This document shows, piece after piece, positions 51,889-64,000 of a DNA stretch of 64,000 nt. Made by a program: the position numbers and the translations under genes. Position 1 is the stretch's first letter; the number at the start of each line of letters is the position of its first letter. Source of the stretch: Austropuccinia psidii. Its lineage: Eukaryota > Basidiomycota > Pucciniomycetes > Pucciniales > Sphaerophragmiaceae. Under the pieces are notes generated by a model. It saw only the letters and a list, made by a program, of their open reading frames with translations, was not told where the DNA came from and made no database searches. Location of the stretch: the NCBI GenBank assembly GCA_023105745.1, contig JALGQZ010000003.1, positions 74,498,696 through 74,562,695 of the forward strand. Direction: 5' to 3'.

Positions 51889-54509
51889 ATGTTTTGACAC
51901 CTCATGCTAGAAAATTATTGAGAATAATTGCTCATTGTGGTATTTATGAATATTTGAGGATGCCTTTTGGTATTAAAAATGCACCCTCTCATTACCAAAG
52001 AATGATGAATACTATCTTCCCACATGAATTATCAGAGGGATGGTTAATCATTTATATTGATGACATTATCATTTGTTCAGAAACCTGGAAATAACATTTA
52101 GAGAGACTTTCATTAGTACTTAAGAAAATTCTACAAGTGAACATGAAAATTTCTCTTAAAAAGTGTAATTTTGGGTTTCATGAGTTAAAAGCACTAGGAC
52201 ATGTAGTCTCAGGACCAAGCCTTGGTGTTGATAAGAGCAAAGTGGCTGCAGTTTTACTGAAACAGATGCCCCAGAACAAAAAAGAAATGATGTCTTTCTT
52301 AGGGTTTGCCAGTTATTACAGGCAACACCTTAAAGATTTTGCAATCCATGCCAGATCATTATACAGAATTTGTGATCAGCAAACTGTTTTTGAAATGACA
52401 CAGGAGAGGACTCAAGCATATGAGAAAATCAAGTATACCTTGACCAATTCACCATTATTATTGATGCCAGACTGGAAACTTCCTTTCAAGCTGTATATTG
52501 ATGCATGTGGTGAAGGATTAGGAGCTGCTCTTCATCAGGTTCAAATTGTCAATGACAAGCCTTATGAGGGTCCAATTTGTTTTATTTCAAGACAAATTAA
52601 ACTTACTGAGGCCAGATATGGAGCTAGCCAAATGGAGTGCCTTTGCCTTGTTTGGGCTCTGGAAAAACTTCATTACTATCTTGATGGTAGTGTGTTTGAA
52701 GTAATTACTGATTGTAACGCAGTGAAGTCACTTCTTAACATGAAAACTCCAAACAGACACATGTTAAGATGGCAGATTGCTATACAGGAGTATAGAGGCA
52801 ATATGACTATAGTACATAAAGCTGGAAATATTCACAGAAATGCTGATGGCTTAAGTAGATGGGCATTACCCAATACACCTGAAAATCCTGCCTATGTTCC
52901 TACAAGTGCAGAACCTCAAATCCCAATTGAAGGAATTAACATCACAGATGTGGGAACAGAATTCTTTGAGGAAGTTATAGAGAGCTATAAGCAAGATAAA
53001 AATTGCCATATACTTACTGCTCTACTTGACAAAGATTGCAAAGATGCAGCATTGGCTAATTCTCTGGATGATATTTGGAAAACATCTTATGATAATGGAA
53101 GATTCCATTTATTTGATGGTATACTATATCATAGATCTAAACACACATGTGTCATGGTCCTATGTAGTAGAATGTTGATTAACACAATACTACTAGAATT
53201 CCATGATAATATTTATTCTGGACATTTGTCTGAAGACAGAACAATGAAAAGAATTAAGACATGTGCCTGGTGGCCATCTTGGAGAAGAGATGTCATTGAG
53301 TACTGTCATAGTTGTGATAGATGCCAGAAAGCCAATAAAGCTACTGGGAAAAGATTTGGTCTGATGATCCATATCCAGGAACCAAGTACCCCATGGGAAG
53401 TGGTTCACATGGATTGGGTAACCGCATTACCCCCTGGTGGTGACAAAAGTTACAATGCATGTCTTGTTATTGTATACAGATATAGCAAAACCCCAATCTT
53501 TTTACCATGTCACAAAGATGACACAGCTATGGATACAGCTCTTTTGATCTGGAATAGAGTAATATCCCATACTGGTCTCTTTAAAAATATAATTAGTGAC
53601 AGAGACCCAAAATTTACATCAGCCTTATGGACTAATTTACATAAGCTTTTGGGTACAAAATTATCATTCTCAACAGCATACCATCCACAAACAGATGGAT
53701 TAGCAGAAAGAATGATTCAAACCCTTGAGGACATGATCAGAAGATTTTGTGCTTATGGCCTGGAGTTTAAAGATTCTGATGGCTTTACCCATGATTGGTG
53801 TACTCTTATACCAGCATTGGAATTAGCCTACAAGACCTCCATCCATGCTTCAACAAGCAAGACCCCTGCAATGTTGGAAAAAGGATGGAACCCCAGACTT
53901 CCAATTGATACTTTGAAGAAAGATCTGGTTGACATTAATCCAACTGCTTCAAGCTTTAAGCTATTGCTTGATAAAGTGAGACATCATGCAAATCAAAGCA
54001 TGAATGATGCCTTTGAATATGCTAAGCAGGAATGGGATAAAAGTCATAAAAACCCAGAATTCAAAGTAGGGGACTTAATACTAGTTTCAACCTTGAACTT
54101 TAATAATATTAAAGGTCCAAAGAAATTGGAAGATTCCTTTGCAGGACCATTTATTATTAAAGCCCTTCATGGGTCAAATGCAGTACAAGTAGAACTGTCA
54201 GGAGAACTGGAAAATAAACATCCAACTTTCCCTGTCAGTCTAGTAAAGCATTACACTTCAAGTGATAAGGAATTATTTCCTTTAAGAAATGAAACACCCT
54301 TAGAAGTACCCCCACTAGATCAAAGTGAGGAGAAAAAGGTACTAAAAGTCTTGAAATAAAGAAGACTTAGGGGAAAAAATGAAAGAGAATACTTAATCAG
54401 GTATAAAAATCCACAACATGAAGATGAATGGATTGTAGAAAGCAAAATACCTGATTCCCAAAAGTTTCTCAGAAGATTCAGACATGAGAGAAGACCAATT
54501 CCTCAGTAA
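51889..54509 (+). pseudogene. Gypsy B reverse transcriptase (C-terminal), RNase H, integrase, chromodomain
   Basis: It resumes with NVLTPHARKLLRIIAHCGIY and YLRMPFGIKNAPSHYQRM, then the catalytic box IIYIDDIIICSE. A TAA at 52092 interrupts. RNase H follows ([41 protein letters not shown]). The integrase has its HHCC region ([18 protein letters not shown]) and catalytic D in [11 protein letters not shown] in [11 protein letters not shown] in [12 protein letters not shown], then VLVSTLNF-type GPF sequence and [13 protein letters not shown] at 54357 precedes an in-frame chromodomain-like end (RGKNEREYLIRYKNPQ, DEWIVESKIPD) that stops at 54507. The long open part is 52137-54359. It is a Ty3/gypsy chromovirus; the two TAA codons mark it as defective. 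Confidence 0.9.
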
Positions 54510-54645
54510 AAAGTTTGAATTGTGTGCTTTACATACTTGAAAAGTATAAGTAAAGAGGTTGGACAGTGGATTATACCCCCCTCAAATAACTTGGGGGTAT
54601 ACTACAAAGAAAAATTGTGGTACAATTTTTTTTGGTGGTAGGGAA

Positions 54646-56833
54646 TGTGAGCCTGTGAGGTATGTATAACATACCCATAAGGCCAAAAATGATTTTATAA
54701 ACAATTAATTTTCTCTTAAACAGACTTTTTAGTTGAAATTAAAATAAAAAAAACCAAAAAATAAGTATAACTTTATTTTGGATAAACGAAGTTATAAATA
54801 TTATGTCATTTTTGGATTCTACACCAAAAATAACCTAGGGTACATCCATAAGGTGTTATACCCAAAAACACTTATTTCTTGTGTTATTAGAAGATTTAAG
54901 AATCTTACAGTACTAATGTAACTTTTTTAACATTTTTTTAAAATTGTTAAACTTAAGCTTAAATAAGCTTAAATTTAAAGTTGCATAAGTTTAATGCAAA
55001 CTTCCCAAAATTTTAGTTAAAATTGAGGTGTGGTGTATATTTACTGAATTGGCTAAGGATTTGCCATACAGAATGTAAATCCTGCGTGAGCTCAATTTAA
55101 AAGGGTTTAAAGCCATGGTATGGCTTTAAATAAATAAAAGGGCAAAATCCACGCAAAAAGGTGGGACAAAGGAAAAAGACCAAATAGAGCTGGGGTACCC
55201 AACTTTTTGGATCTGAAATGATTCAATTAAGGTTTTCCACCTGTATTGGAGGATTTTCAACCTTATTTAAACTTTAAGATTAGACTTTGATCCAACCTTA
55301 AGGTTTAAACTGGGTTTATCCCAATTTGGACAGGAATTTCAAGCTGCCAAAGGGTAAATCCCAATTGGCAGGCTTGAAATCAAGGTTTTAAGAACTTTCA
55401 AAGCTTAATCAGGCTTAAAAACCTTAAATAAGCTTAAAACTTTAAAGTTACAAGCATCAAAACCTTATCAAAAGCTAAGGTTTGGTGTGTATTGCTATTT
55501 TACATGGAAAAATAATAATAACTTCAAAAATTCATTAAAAACCCAAATCTTAATGGATTTGCTTGAAAGTTTCACACAGCTTAGAATTTAATATTATCTA
55601 TATATAAATCAAATTTTAAGTATCTTTTATAAAGAAAATTCCTGGGTAATTAGCCTGGAAATTTACTCTTTTAATTAAGTTCAAAGAAAATTATGATATC
55701 TTTAAAAATTAATTAAAAATTGAGTTTAAGAGATTTCTGCTTGAAACTCTATTTTTATGTTGTTCATGTGATGAACTTTAATATAAATAAGTTTATTTAT
55801 ATTAAAAACTTAAAAATAATTAGTTTAAATGAGGATTAAAGTTACATGGAGTTAAGAATAACACTGGTAACTTTAAATTGGAATTAAAAACAAGTTGCCT
55901 TAAGTTAAGAACTTTGTTTTTAAGTATGGTTTTTCAGTTTTGACCTGAGCACGCCCTCTATATTCATTATGAATCATGAGAGCTGCTCTGAAGACATAAA
56001 AAGAGTCTTTTCATCACTGTTTTTGTCCATCATTCATTATCAATCCAATCATATTAGAAATTTATACAGGTAAAGTTTTATTATTTGTAAAATCCTATTA
56101 TTAAAGTAATTCTTAAGTTATTTTATTCTTTATTAATCGTAAATTAAAGAATTAAAGTCATAGAATTCAGATTATTGTTGTAATCATCAGTAATATATTT
56201 TATATCATAAAATTATCATTTTTAAATATCTTTTAAAATCCACAAATTCCTCTTAAAAACTCTTTAATCTTAAATTTTATTATAAAAAGTTGTTTTATCT
56301 TTAAAATTATTGATTTTTGGCGTGTTTTTAACTTATAATCATTATTTAATATAATAACTGTTGTATTAGACTTGTTCTTTAAATAAATCTTATAAGTAAG
56401 TTTTCTTTAAAATTCTTTATTTTTTTTATCTAAATATTAGTTTTTTGATATCGAATTTTTATTCTAAAAGAATTATTTCTGCACAGTGTGTGTTGAATTC
56501 TTTTTATAAATAATATTTATATTATTTATAACTGGTTAATATTCATATTTTCCACTTGTAATTGTCTCATTAAGAGCTTTACACTTCTTATTGTTATAAC
56601 TGTCAGTGACTATAACAATAATAGAATAATTATAATTTATTATAATTATTATTATTTTTATTATTATTATATTATTATAATAATAATTAAATTTATTCTT
56701 ATATACATAATTATTTTTAATAATTATATTTAAATTTGTGGCTATAATATTTTATTATATCTTTCTACTGAGGACAGTCATAGTACTCTTGATATTGCTA
56801 CTATTATCAAGAGTTTCATAGACAAACCTTACA
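54646..56833 (+). repeat. Gypsy B 3' LTR
   Basis: This 2188-bp LTR starts TGTGAGCCTGTGAGG after the purine-rich GGTGGTAGGGAA and ends AAACCTTACA. It differs from the 5' LTR by many scattered changes. The next five bases, CTATA, do not match CAGCC before the 5' LTR. The flank is the inside of another LTR (family F). Confidence 0.93.
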
Positions 56834-57914
56834 CTATAACTCTAGGTTTGATGCCATCATAGGCTTGGCAGACGCCTAAAATTCGTGTATTTTATTATTA
56901 TTGATTATACTTTAATAGTCTTCACCAGTTTTATCACTTATATGACTGTTAAACGTAAAATAAGATTACAGGGAGTGATCTTAAATGATCAAATTTAAGC
57001 TCAAACTTTGATCATTAATAAATTTCAAGCTATACAGGCTACAGCTATTCTGAGAGTGGATTCTAATAGCTTGGCATGTCCTCATTACACTACAAAGAGC
57101 ATTTCATTACATCATCAAAACTGTATTTTTGACGATTTTCCTTGTAACTCATCTTTTCTGTCAAAATTTAATATTTTAAACTCCAAACCATGATTTCAAG
57201 GGGTTATACATTGAATATTATAATAAGAAATACATCATTCTTCATGAATGAACTAGTATATTCCAACTGTCTACTTTTTTTTAGGTTTGGACCACTTTCA
57301 CAACAAAGTGGTCAACAGCTCTATTGATTTTAATCAATAATCCGTTACAGTTTTTAACCTTGGGTATAGCTTATGAAATAAAGTTCATTTCTGTGTTCCT
57401 ACAGTAATTACTTTTTTTCTTATTTTTTGGTTTATCACTCTATCATGTATATTTCAAAAGATATTAGCTAAAATCCTTGAATATATGCATTGACAAAAAA
57501 AGTGCATATATTCAGCTTAACTCCTTAAGTATTGACTTTGGAGATCGGCTTCTTAATTGTTTTATGTGTAGAATTTTGTGGGGAATCCAATTTGGTGCAA
57601 TTTATTTCACATGTTGTTTCATTGGTATTTGAAATAATTAAGGATTCATGTTTATTATAAGGTGTTATTACTTATAACTCATTAAATATTGACTTTACAG
57701 AAATGCAATAAAAATGGTATATGCCTATTTTACCATGAGGAATCCAATGGTGTAATTTATTTCACATGTTTATTCATTGGCTTTTAAGTTAAACCAAGTT
57801 TTATGCCTATTTATGGCAGTTTTGTAGTTTTAAGGTAATTATTTTTAAGGTATAATTATTTTAAATATTTCTTGTGACCTTTTTGGGTATGTGGTCATAT
57901 CTAAAAGGTTTACA
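56834..57914 (+). repeat. 3' part of a family F LTR, cut by gypsy B
   Basis: This is homologous to 47855-48973, the last 1.1 kb of the solo LTR in the Tnp2 gene, and ends GGTTTACA where that one ends GGCTCACA. Its missing 5' part should lie before the gypsy B 5' LTR but does not; copia C relic is there instead. Confidence 0.8.
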
Positions 57915-58656
57915 ATTATGATGTGACACTCAAATGCACCACCCAGATGAAATTAGCTTAAAAGGGATTGGTTGACCTAAACAATTATTTTTTATATAAA
58001 TTTTGATTTCTTAATTTTTCTTACTTCAATTTTCTTCAAATATTGTGGGTAGTAAAAATCAACAAACATATACCACAGCACAGAAGGTCCTAGTTACAAT
58101 GAGGATTCATGAAATCAAATTTCAGGGCAGAGTCGTAGCAAAATAGAGGTCATAAAAATTAATTGAAAGTTCATTTACATATCAGAAAGGTAGAATTTGG
58201 TATTTCAATGAAAATTGGTCTTCCTATTAATTTCAAGAAGGAGATGAATATTAAATTTGGGGGTTTAAATGTAGGAAAAGTGTTTAATTCAGGCTTAGGA
58301 TATCATTGAAACAAGAAAAGTACAGGTGTATTGTATTCCCTTACTCCTTTGAGGAAGTCTAGCATTACAAAAAGGAATTTAACACATTTATAAGGTTAGT
58401 AATAATTTTATGATTATCATAAGGTGGTCATTGTGATGTTAGAGGGAAAAAATTCAATGTTTAGGGTGCAGAGAGATGGTAAAATGGTGTGAAATGTGAG
58501 AAAAAATAGGCTAGGAAGAGGAGATTAGACAGTAGAGATATCACAGTAGTATTACAGAAGGTTCAGAGAAAGATTACAGAATTTTCACAAGGGTGTACTG
58601 TAATACAGCTACAGCTATAGGACACCTAGTCACATAAAAAGACAGGATAATACAGG
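57915..58656. other. Spacer without a recognised gene
   Basis: This is AT-rich sequence with no open frame of note. It ends with ACAGG, the left target duplication of the next solo LTR. Confidence 0.35.
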
Positions 58657-60579
58657 TGTAAGATTTGACTATGAAACTGATGATAATATTACTATTAATC
58701 AACAGTACTATGTCTGTTCTTATGAAATATAATAATAGAATATTATTATAACCACAATTAAATAATTGAAATTATTTCTTTCACGTGTTAAACACTACTA
58801 GTGATTTTAACAGTGAGCAAGTAATTGTCTACAAGAATCAATTACAAGAAGATTTTAATAATAAAAACTTCTTTTATTAAAATAATAAAATTATTTTAAT
58901 ATATAATTATCTTTTTCAAGAATAATTATAATGATAATTCTTTGAGAAAACTAATTTTAGAGAAAAACTTTAAGAATTAAAGATAAATCACTCACTAATA
59001 TTCCAAAGAACTTATTGAAAGATAAAGTAGAGAGATTTGACGTAGAATTGTGGATTTAAGGGATCAAAATGTATTTATAACAGTATTACAACAATATATA
59101 GTTGTATTCTATGATTTCACGTCTTTCTGATTGATTTTGAAAGATTTAAAACACTTAAGAATAGCTGTAACTAATACTTACTTGTTGGTAATAATGGTTT
59201 AAATGATTAATAAGATGATGATGATGGAAAAAACAGCAAGAGGAGGCCTCTTTTAAGTCAACAACAGCTCACAGAGGCGTTCCATGGAGCAAACTGAAAA
59301 ACCAGTGAGTGAGAAAACAATAAAATTTTTTGGATTATTGATTGCATCATCTGCTGTCATGTAAGATTATCATAATTACTTAATTAATGCATTTATGTGA
59401 CTACCAACCCCAATATGGTTAAGAATAAAAGGAGTAAAATCTGTAAATCTTCTTTTATTCTGAAATAATCATTGATTTCTCAAAGTTATCAATGTTATTG
59501 CCAATTTCATCACAGGATGTAATTACTGTGAATTGTTGAAGATTAAGTGTTTCATGTAGAATAGTCAAAAATGGACTGTAAGTAGAACTTTGAATTTTAC
59601 TAGTAAACCTGTAATTCTTTTTGGTTGTACAATATATAATACAGTTCTCCACTAGTCCTGAAAGTTTCAGAACGATTCATTACGAATTGTATTTTTAATG
59701 AATTTTTGAAGTTTTTACCTCATTTCTACATAGAATGGCAAATATCAGTGTTTCACTGGTTGCTATGAGGTAAATCAATGGATACAAGTCCAAAAAGGGC
59801 TTTAATTACTCTTTTGGGCTTTATCCATGGAAATTCATTAATAATTGACGTGGTTACAGGAGTCTAAGTAGCTCTTTACCTCCTTGGCACATCAAAATAG
59901 CAGGTTATTTGCTATTTTCTTAAGATTTACAGTAGTTGTGACATGGTAACCAAGTTCCCAAAAGTTTCTAGTTTACCAATTAGGCCAAGATCAGCCATGG
60001 ATCCAAGCTTTGGATCTGTCCACGCCTCTGAGGCCTCAGAAGTTGGGTACCCTGGCTCTCTTTGATGTCTTTTGTCCCCCTTGCTTATTTTTCACGTCAA
60101 AATAGAAATTTAAGCTTCAAGTGAGATATCCACTATGGGTTTACCAAAAGTCCATGTAAGAATACCATGATATTAAGTGCTCAAAACATGCATAACACTA
60201 TTCTTAGTGTATATGTAATGTGGGATTTCTCACTTTCCCATTATTTTGGCGTGAAATTAAGACAAACAAAAGTTTTCACGGATCTTTTATGTGGTACTGA
60301 TGATGTGGTATTGAAGTATTTTCCATTTTATCACCTCAAAGAGTTAATTTGAGCTTATTCACTCTATGGAGCTACCTTAGGTGAATTTTTGTGTAGAATC
60401 CAAATCTGGTCTTAAATACATGGATTTACTTACTCAATAAAAGGTTATTCATCTTTTCTGAAATCAAAAATGATGAATTTTGGATATATGCATGACTTAT
60501 GAGTTATAAATAATTCAAAATTTCTTTTTGAGATAATTGTGGCCTATTTGGGTATGTAAAATATACCTTAAGGCTCACA
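58657..60579 (+). mobile_element. Second solo LTR of the family F type
   Basis: This 1923-bp LTR starts TGTAAGATTTGACTATG and ends AAGGCTCACA, between 5-bp duplications ACAGG (58652-58656 and 60580-60584). The first bases match the solo LTR at 46947; the interior differs enough to be a subfamily. No genes inside. Confidence 0.85.
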
Positions 60580-60584
60580 ACAGG

Positions 60585-61012
60585 AAAACTATAGTACAGT
60601 GATCAGGGAGATAAGAATTCCAGGGTTTTCAATTGATTACCTAAGAAAATGACATCATTTCCCCACAATTTCAAGAACTCAATTGAAAATACAGGTCTCA
60701 TGATCCCACACCACCAAACCTTATTTCATAATACAGGTCACATGAGAAAAACCCAAATTGGAGAACTGAAAAATTCTAAGTCCCCTTTTTTTGACACTCC
60801 CATGGAGGCTGCAAAAACTATAAATAGAGGTTCCCTCCCCCTCAATTCTTTTTTTTCTCATGGCCTAGACAGAGTCTCATCACAAAAACATAAATTCTTA
60901 ATATTTTTCTGAGGGAAATCCCCTCCATACATCCACATTATTCTAATTTTTTAGGAATACTCAGTAGCTATGCTCAGAAGTAAAGTTATCCCATCCCCAT
61001 TCATGAATTTTG
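60585..61012. other. Spacer without a recognised gene
   Basis: An 87-codon plus-strand open frame (60649-60912) shows no family features, and I do not call it a gene. Confidence 0.3.
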
Positions 61013-61500
61013 CTCAGTAGCACTGTCTGAGTGATTTAAAATTGATACTAGTTACTGTTTGGTCTACCTTAATTCATAAACACATCTCATTGACTATCTC
61101 CATCCCATTATTGCTCAGTAGCTAAGCTCAGAAGCACTTTCTGAGTATTTTTTATAATTAATAGTAGATAAAAGTTGCTCCACATTGATTTATAAATTAA
61201 AATCATTGACTATCCCGTTGATATTATTATCCCATTCCTAAATTTTCCCAGTAGCTAAGCTCATTAGCACTGTGTGAGTGATCTATAATTAATGGTAGTT
61301 AATAGTTGGTCTACTTTAGTTCATAAACTCATCTCATTGACTACCCCAATTCCTAAATTTTCTCAGTAGTCAAGCTCACTAACATTGTCTGGGTGTTTCA
61401 TAGATAATAGTAGCCAACAGTTGGTCTACATTATTTTCTAAATCCATCCCATTGACAAATTTCTTTACTAAGTAGCCAAGCTCAGTAGTAAATTGAGCAA
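61013..61500. repeat. Decayed tandem repeat, about 5 copies of 105-125 bp
   Basis: Each copy contains a version of CTCAGTAGCTAAGCTCA, GTCTGAGTGATTTAAAATTG and GGTCTACTTTAGTTCATAAA followed by CTCATTGACTA. Starts lie near 61013, 61123, 61248, 61362 and 61470. The function is unknown. Confidence 0.7.
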
Positions 61501-61977
61501 TAGTAGTGTCTGTTATCCCAGGTTATCATCATAAAATTATTCAATCCCTAAAGAAATAGTAGTGTTTGTTATTATTAGTTATCATATTATCAACAGCGTT
61601 ATCACCAAAATTGGAAATCCCTCAACGTGTTACTGTTCTCAGTAAAGGAATTAAAAAGTCTTTTCCCATTTTCATATCTTTATTTATTTGTGTTAAGGCT
61701 TACTAAGCCATTGTTTCCAGATCAACCAAAGTCTGATGAAGTCTGTTGAATATACTTTTCTGACTAGCCAACATCAAATAAAATAAATTAATTGTGAACT
61801 AAAGCTAAGATAATGCAGCATTTTCAGGAAGGGCAGTTCAGATTATTCTGACACACAAGCCAAGCAAAGGTTAAAAGATTGACTGGAAATTCAAAACTTT
61901 TTTCTTGTAAATTCCCCTTCCAGGTACTCCCTCATTTATACCACACAGGAGGAGTTCCCACAATTCCAGTACCAATC

Positions 61978-62333
61978 AGACTCCTTCTGTCCTAGAGAAA
62001 GGATGAAATCCAACATTACCCCAAGATTCCTTGATAAAGAATTTGGCTGAGTTACATCCCACAGCTGCTAGCTTCAAAGGAATGTCAGACAAAGCTAGGA
62101 AAAATGTTTTAAGGTGCATGGAGGACTCAGTTGCATATGCCAAAGACAAGTGGGTCAAATCACATGCAACCCCAGACTTCAAAGTCAGAGATTTAGTACT
62201 TGTATCTACCACTAACTTCAATAACATCAAAGGATGTAAAAATCTCAAAGACTCCTTTTCAGGACCTTTTTTTATTAAGGCCCTCCATTGCAAAAATTCT
62301 GTATAGGTAGAACTATCTTACGAACTCAGCAGT
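61978..62333 (+). pseudogene. Gypsy integrase C-terminal fragment
   Basis: It encodes TPSVLEKGW-like sequence, then NLAELHPTAASFKGMSDKA, YAKDKWVKSHATPDFKVRD, LVLVSTTNFNNIKGCKNLKD and FSGPFFIKALH, the part between the integrase core and the chromodomain. It has a TAG at about 62304 and is cut at 62333, where an LTR begins in mid-domain. Nothing upstream (61500-61977) was recognised. Confidence 0.8.
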
Positions 62334-63749
62334 TGTCAGCCTATGACTCAAAACCAGAGCACAAGCATGACAGCCAAATACCATAAATAAATGGTATAGC
62401 CAAGATACCACCAGAACATGGAGCTGAGCCAAATAAGCTCAAAAGGTATCAAAAGAAAGGGGAAGCCCACCCCTTTCCAAATATTCAAGTCTCATCACCA
62501 TAGGACAAAGAATAAAAAAGTTATTCCTGCTCAAAGTTGTTTCTGAGCATAAACCTTAATTTTCACCTCTCATCTGAAATACAGAGTAAGAGGCTTAACC
62601 CCATCAAATGGGTATTCAAAATGAAGCTCCAAGTCAGGGCTATCCAATGGTACAAGTCACATGGAGCTAGCACCAATATTACAGAGGTTATGGCCAAATT
62701 CAGGCCAAATAAGGGTGAATAAAATATTCACCTCTAATCTAACTTCTACAGTTTTAGTGTGAGATACCTAAAGTGGGGTCTTTTTGGAAAGAGCACAATT
62801 AAGGCTATCTTATTGTGCCATTAATTTCCACATATCTCATCTACAACAAAAGCTCTAAGGCAAACAAGCCCAATACAGCTTTTTGCCCAAAACACACATA
62901 TGTACAAAAGTCTTGTAAATGGAATACCTTTTCCATAATTAATGATAACCATATCAAATGAGATACCATTGTGTAGAACCCATATGGGGCTACACACTGA
63001 ACAGGTGTTGAGGTTGATATCTCAAAAACTGACAAATCTATGGCTATTTTAAGGTCAAACTCCCAGAGCTTGGCCAATACAGGCTTACCATGGGATAATA
63101 TCCCATAACCATGATTATGAGGTGTCAAAATGACCAAGAAGTTTGTTTTTACTTCAATACCTCATATTTCATTCAATACTGGGGTCTCATACAGGTTCTG
63201 TACAGCATTCTACGCATCATACACATCAGAATCAGGCTGTGTGGTCCCCAGATGAAAATATTCACCCTCTATTGGTGAAAACTGCCCAGGTGTGGTTTCA
63301 AAGCCAAATCCAAGCCCAATACAGGCTATACAGGCCTTTTTCAAGCCACAAGCCTGTCCTAGAGTGTGAAAAATATTCACTTCCCCTACGTGAAAAGGTC
63401 TAGCAGCCTTTTCACCCCATTTCAGGATAAAAGGAGGCCTTTTCACTGCCAGAAAAGGAATCCCCATCCTGCTCTTGAATTCCTACGTAGTACAACTGTC
63501 AAAAGCAGTAATACTTTTGGAAAACAATCAGGTTATACTATAAACTTTCGTATTGTAGAATTTATTATTATAATCCAACAGATAAAGCTGCACCCAGGGG
63601 TTTCAACAGTGCTCACCACCACTAATAATCATTAGTAACTAGCTTTAATTTTATTAAAAGCTATTTTTTAACATCATTATTCGTGTCACAGTCATATTTT
63701 AGGTTGTAAATACTCTTGATTATCACCTCTTCATAGACTCAGCCTGACA
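62334..63749 (+). repeat. Gypsy A-family LTR, probably the 5' LTR of an element leaving the window
   Basis: This 1416-bp LTR begins TGTCAGCCTATGACTC and ends AGCCTGACA, and matches 11262-12684. It is followed by TTTTGGGGGCCTGGCC (63750-63765), the same primer-binding word as at 24100, and by an AT-rich leader up to 64000. I therefore read it as a 5' LTR of an element inserted into the older integrase fragment at 61978-62333. Confidence 0.78.
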
Positions 63750-64000
63750 TTTTGGGGGCCTGGCCATGTTTTTAATCTTCTTGGACCTTATAAGTTTTTT
63801 CCCTTCTTTTCTCTATTTCCAACAAATTGTTTTATCTTTTTAGGCGTAACTCTCTTTTGCAAAGTGGTTTATGTTACATACCACTAATTTATATCCTTTT
63901 TAATCATATTGTTGCGTGGTTGATTATAATTTAATCACCACAAGACCCTTCTTTTTGGTGTGCTTCACATATGCAAAAACTTTAAGCCATTAATAAAGTC
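63750..64000 (+). other. Gypsy leader with primer-binding site, cut by the window end
   Basis: TGGGGGCCTGGCC (63753-63765) follows the LTR closely. The rest is non-coding leader. Gag would lie beyond the window. Confidence 0.6.

Noticed and set aside
50393..51900. Several Arg/His/Cys-rich open frames on both strands
   Set aside because: All are translations of the GC-rich CACGC/GCGCAC repeats in different frames.
62334..63749. Tandem gypsy array (internal-LTR-internal) like the copia one
   Set aside because: The upstream integrase is cut in mid-domain exactly at the first LTR base, with no polypurine tract, so a nested 5' LTR is the simpler explanation.

Overview
This looks like nuclear DNA of a filamentous fungus, most probably a rust (Pucciniomycetes). 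The signs are short GT-AG introns of 50-100 bp, a Zn(II)2Cys6 cluster, a Tet-like (TET/JBP) oxygenase next to a Tnp2-type transposase, and chromodomain-bearing Ty3/gypsy and Ty1/copia elements nested in one another. By memory the protein families resemble those of Austropuccinia psidii; I could not test this. There are no rRNA genes, tRNA genes, operons or CRISPR arrays. Almost all of the 64 kb is mobile DNA.

Left part (1-22 kb). A copia family (family A, LTR 522 bp) occurs as a tandem array: a partial internal region (1-930), LTR, internal region, LTR, ending at 5730. A second copy lies at 16027-20748. Both copies share the same coding lesions and the same 3' flank, so a larger block was duplicated. 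That flank holds a reverse-strand relic of another copia family (C), which is split by a 1.57 kb solo-LTR-like insertion with a 5-bp target duplication. Next come a broken gypsy integrase with its LTR (9.6-12.7 kb), a broken HARBI1-like transposase (13.0-14.5 kb), and a candidate small secreted cysteine-containing protein (15.2 kb).

Right part (22-57 kb). A gypsy chromovirus with 2.19 kb LTRs (21913-24099 and 54646-56833) is split inside its reverse transcriptase by a single 23,921-bp DNA transposon (27965-51885). This transposon has 46-bp terminal inverted repeats beginning CACCAGGGCG and a 3-bp AGA target duplication. It carries subterminal repeat arrays, a Tnp2-type transposase (broken by a frameshift and a solo LTR), a TET/JBP-like 2OG-Fe(II) oxygenase (one in-frame TGA), an intact SNF2 ATPase, a Zn(II)2Cys6 protein and two unrecognised multi-exon genes. 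Related 22-bp palindromes recur at its left side and in most of its intergenic gaps. This is the most striking system in the window: a giant CACTA/Tnp2-like element that mobilises a DNA-modification-type enzyme together with a chromatin remodeller.

Far right (57-64 kb). There is a truncated LTR, a second solo LTR with a 5-bp target duplication, decayed tandem repeats, a gypsy integrase fragment, and a gypsy LTR with its primer-binding site whose element runs off the window.

Exon boundaries come from splice consensus and frame continuity only. LTR and TIR ends come from sequence comparison by eye. Family names rest on motif recognition without database searches.
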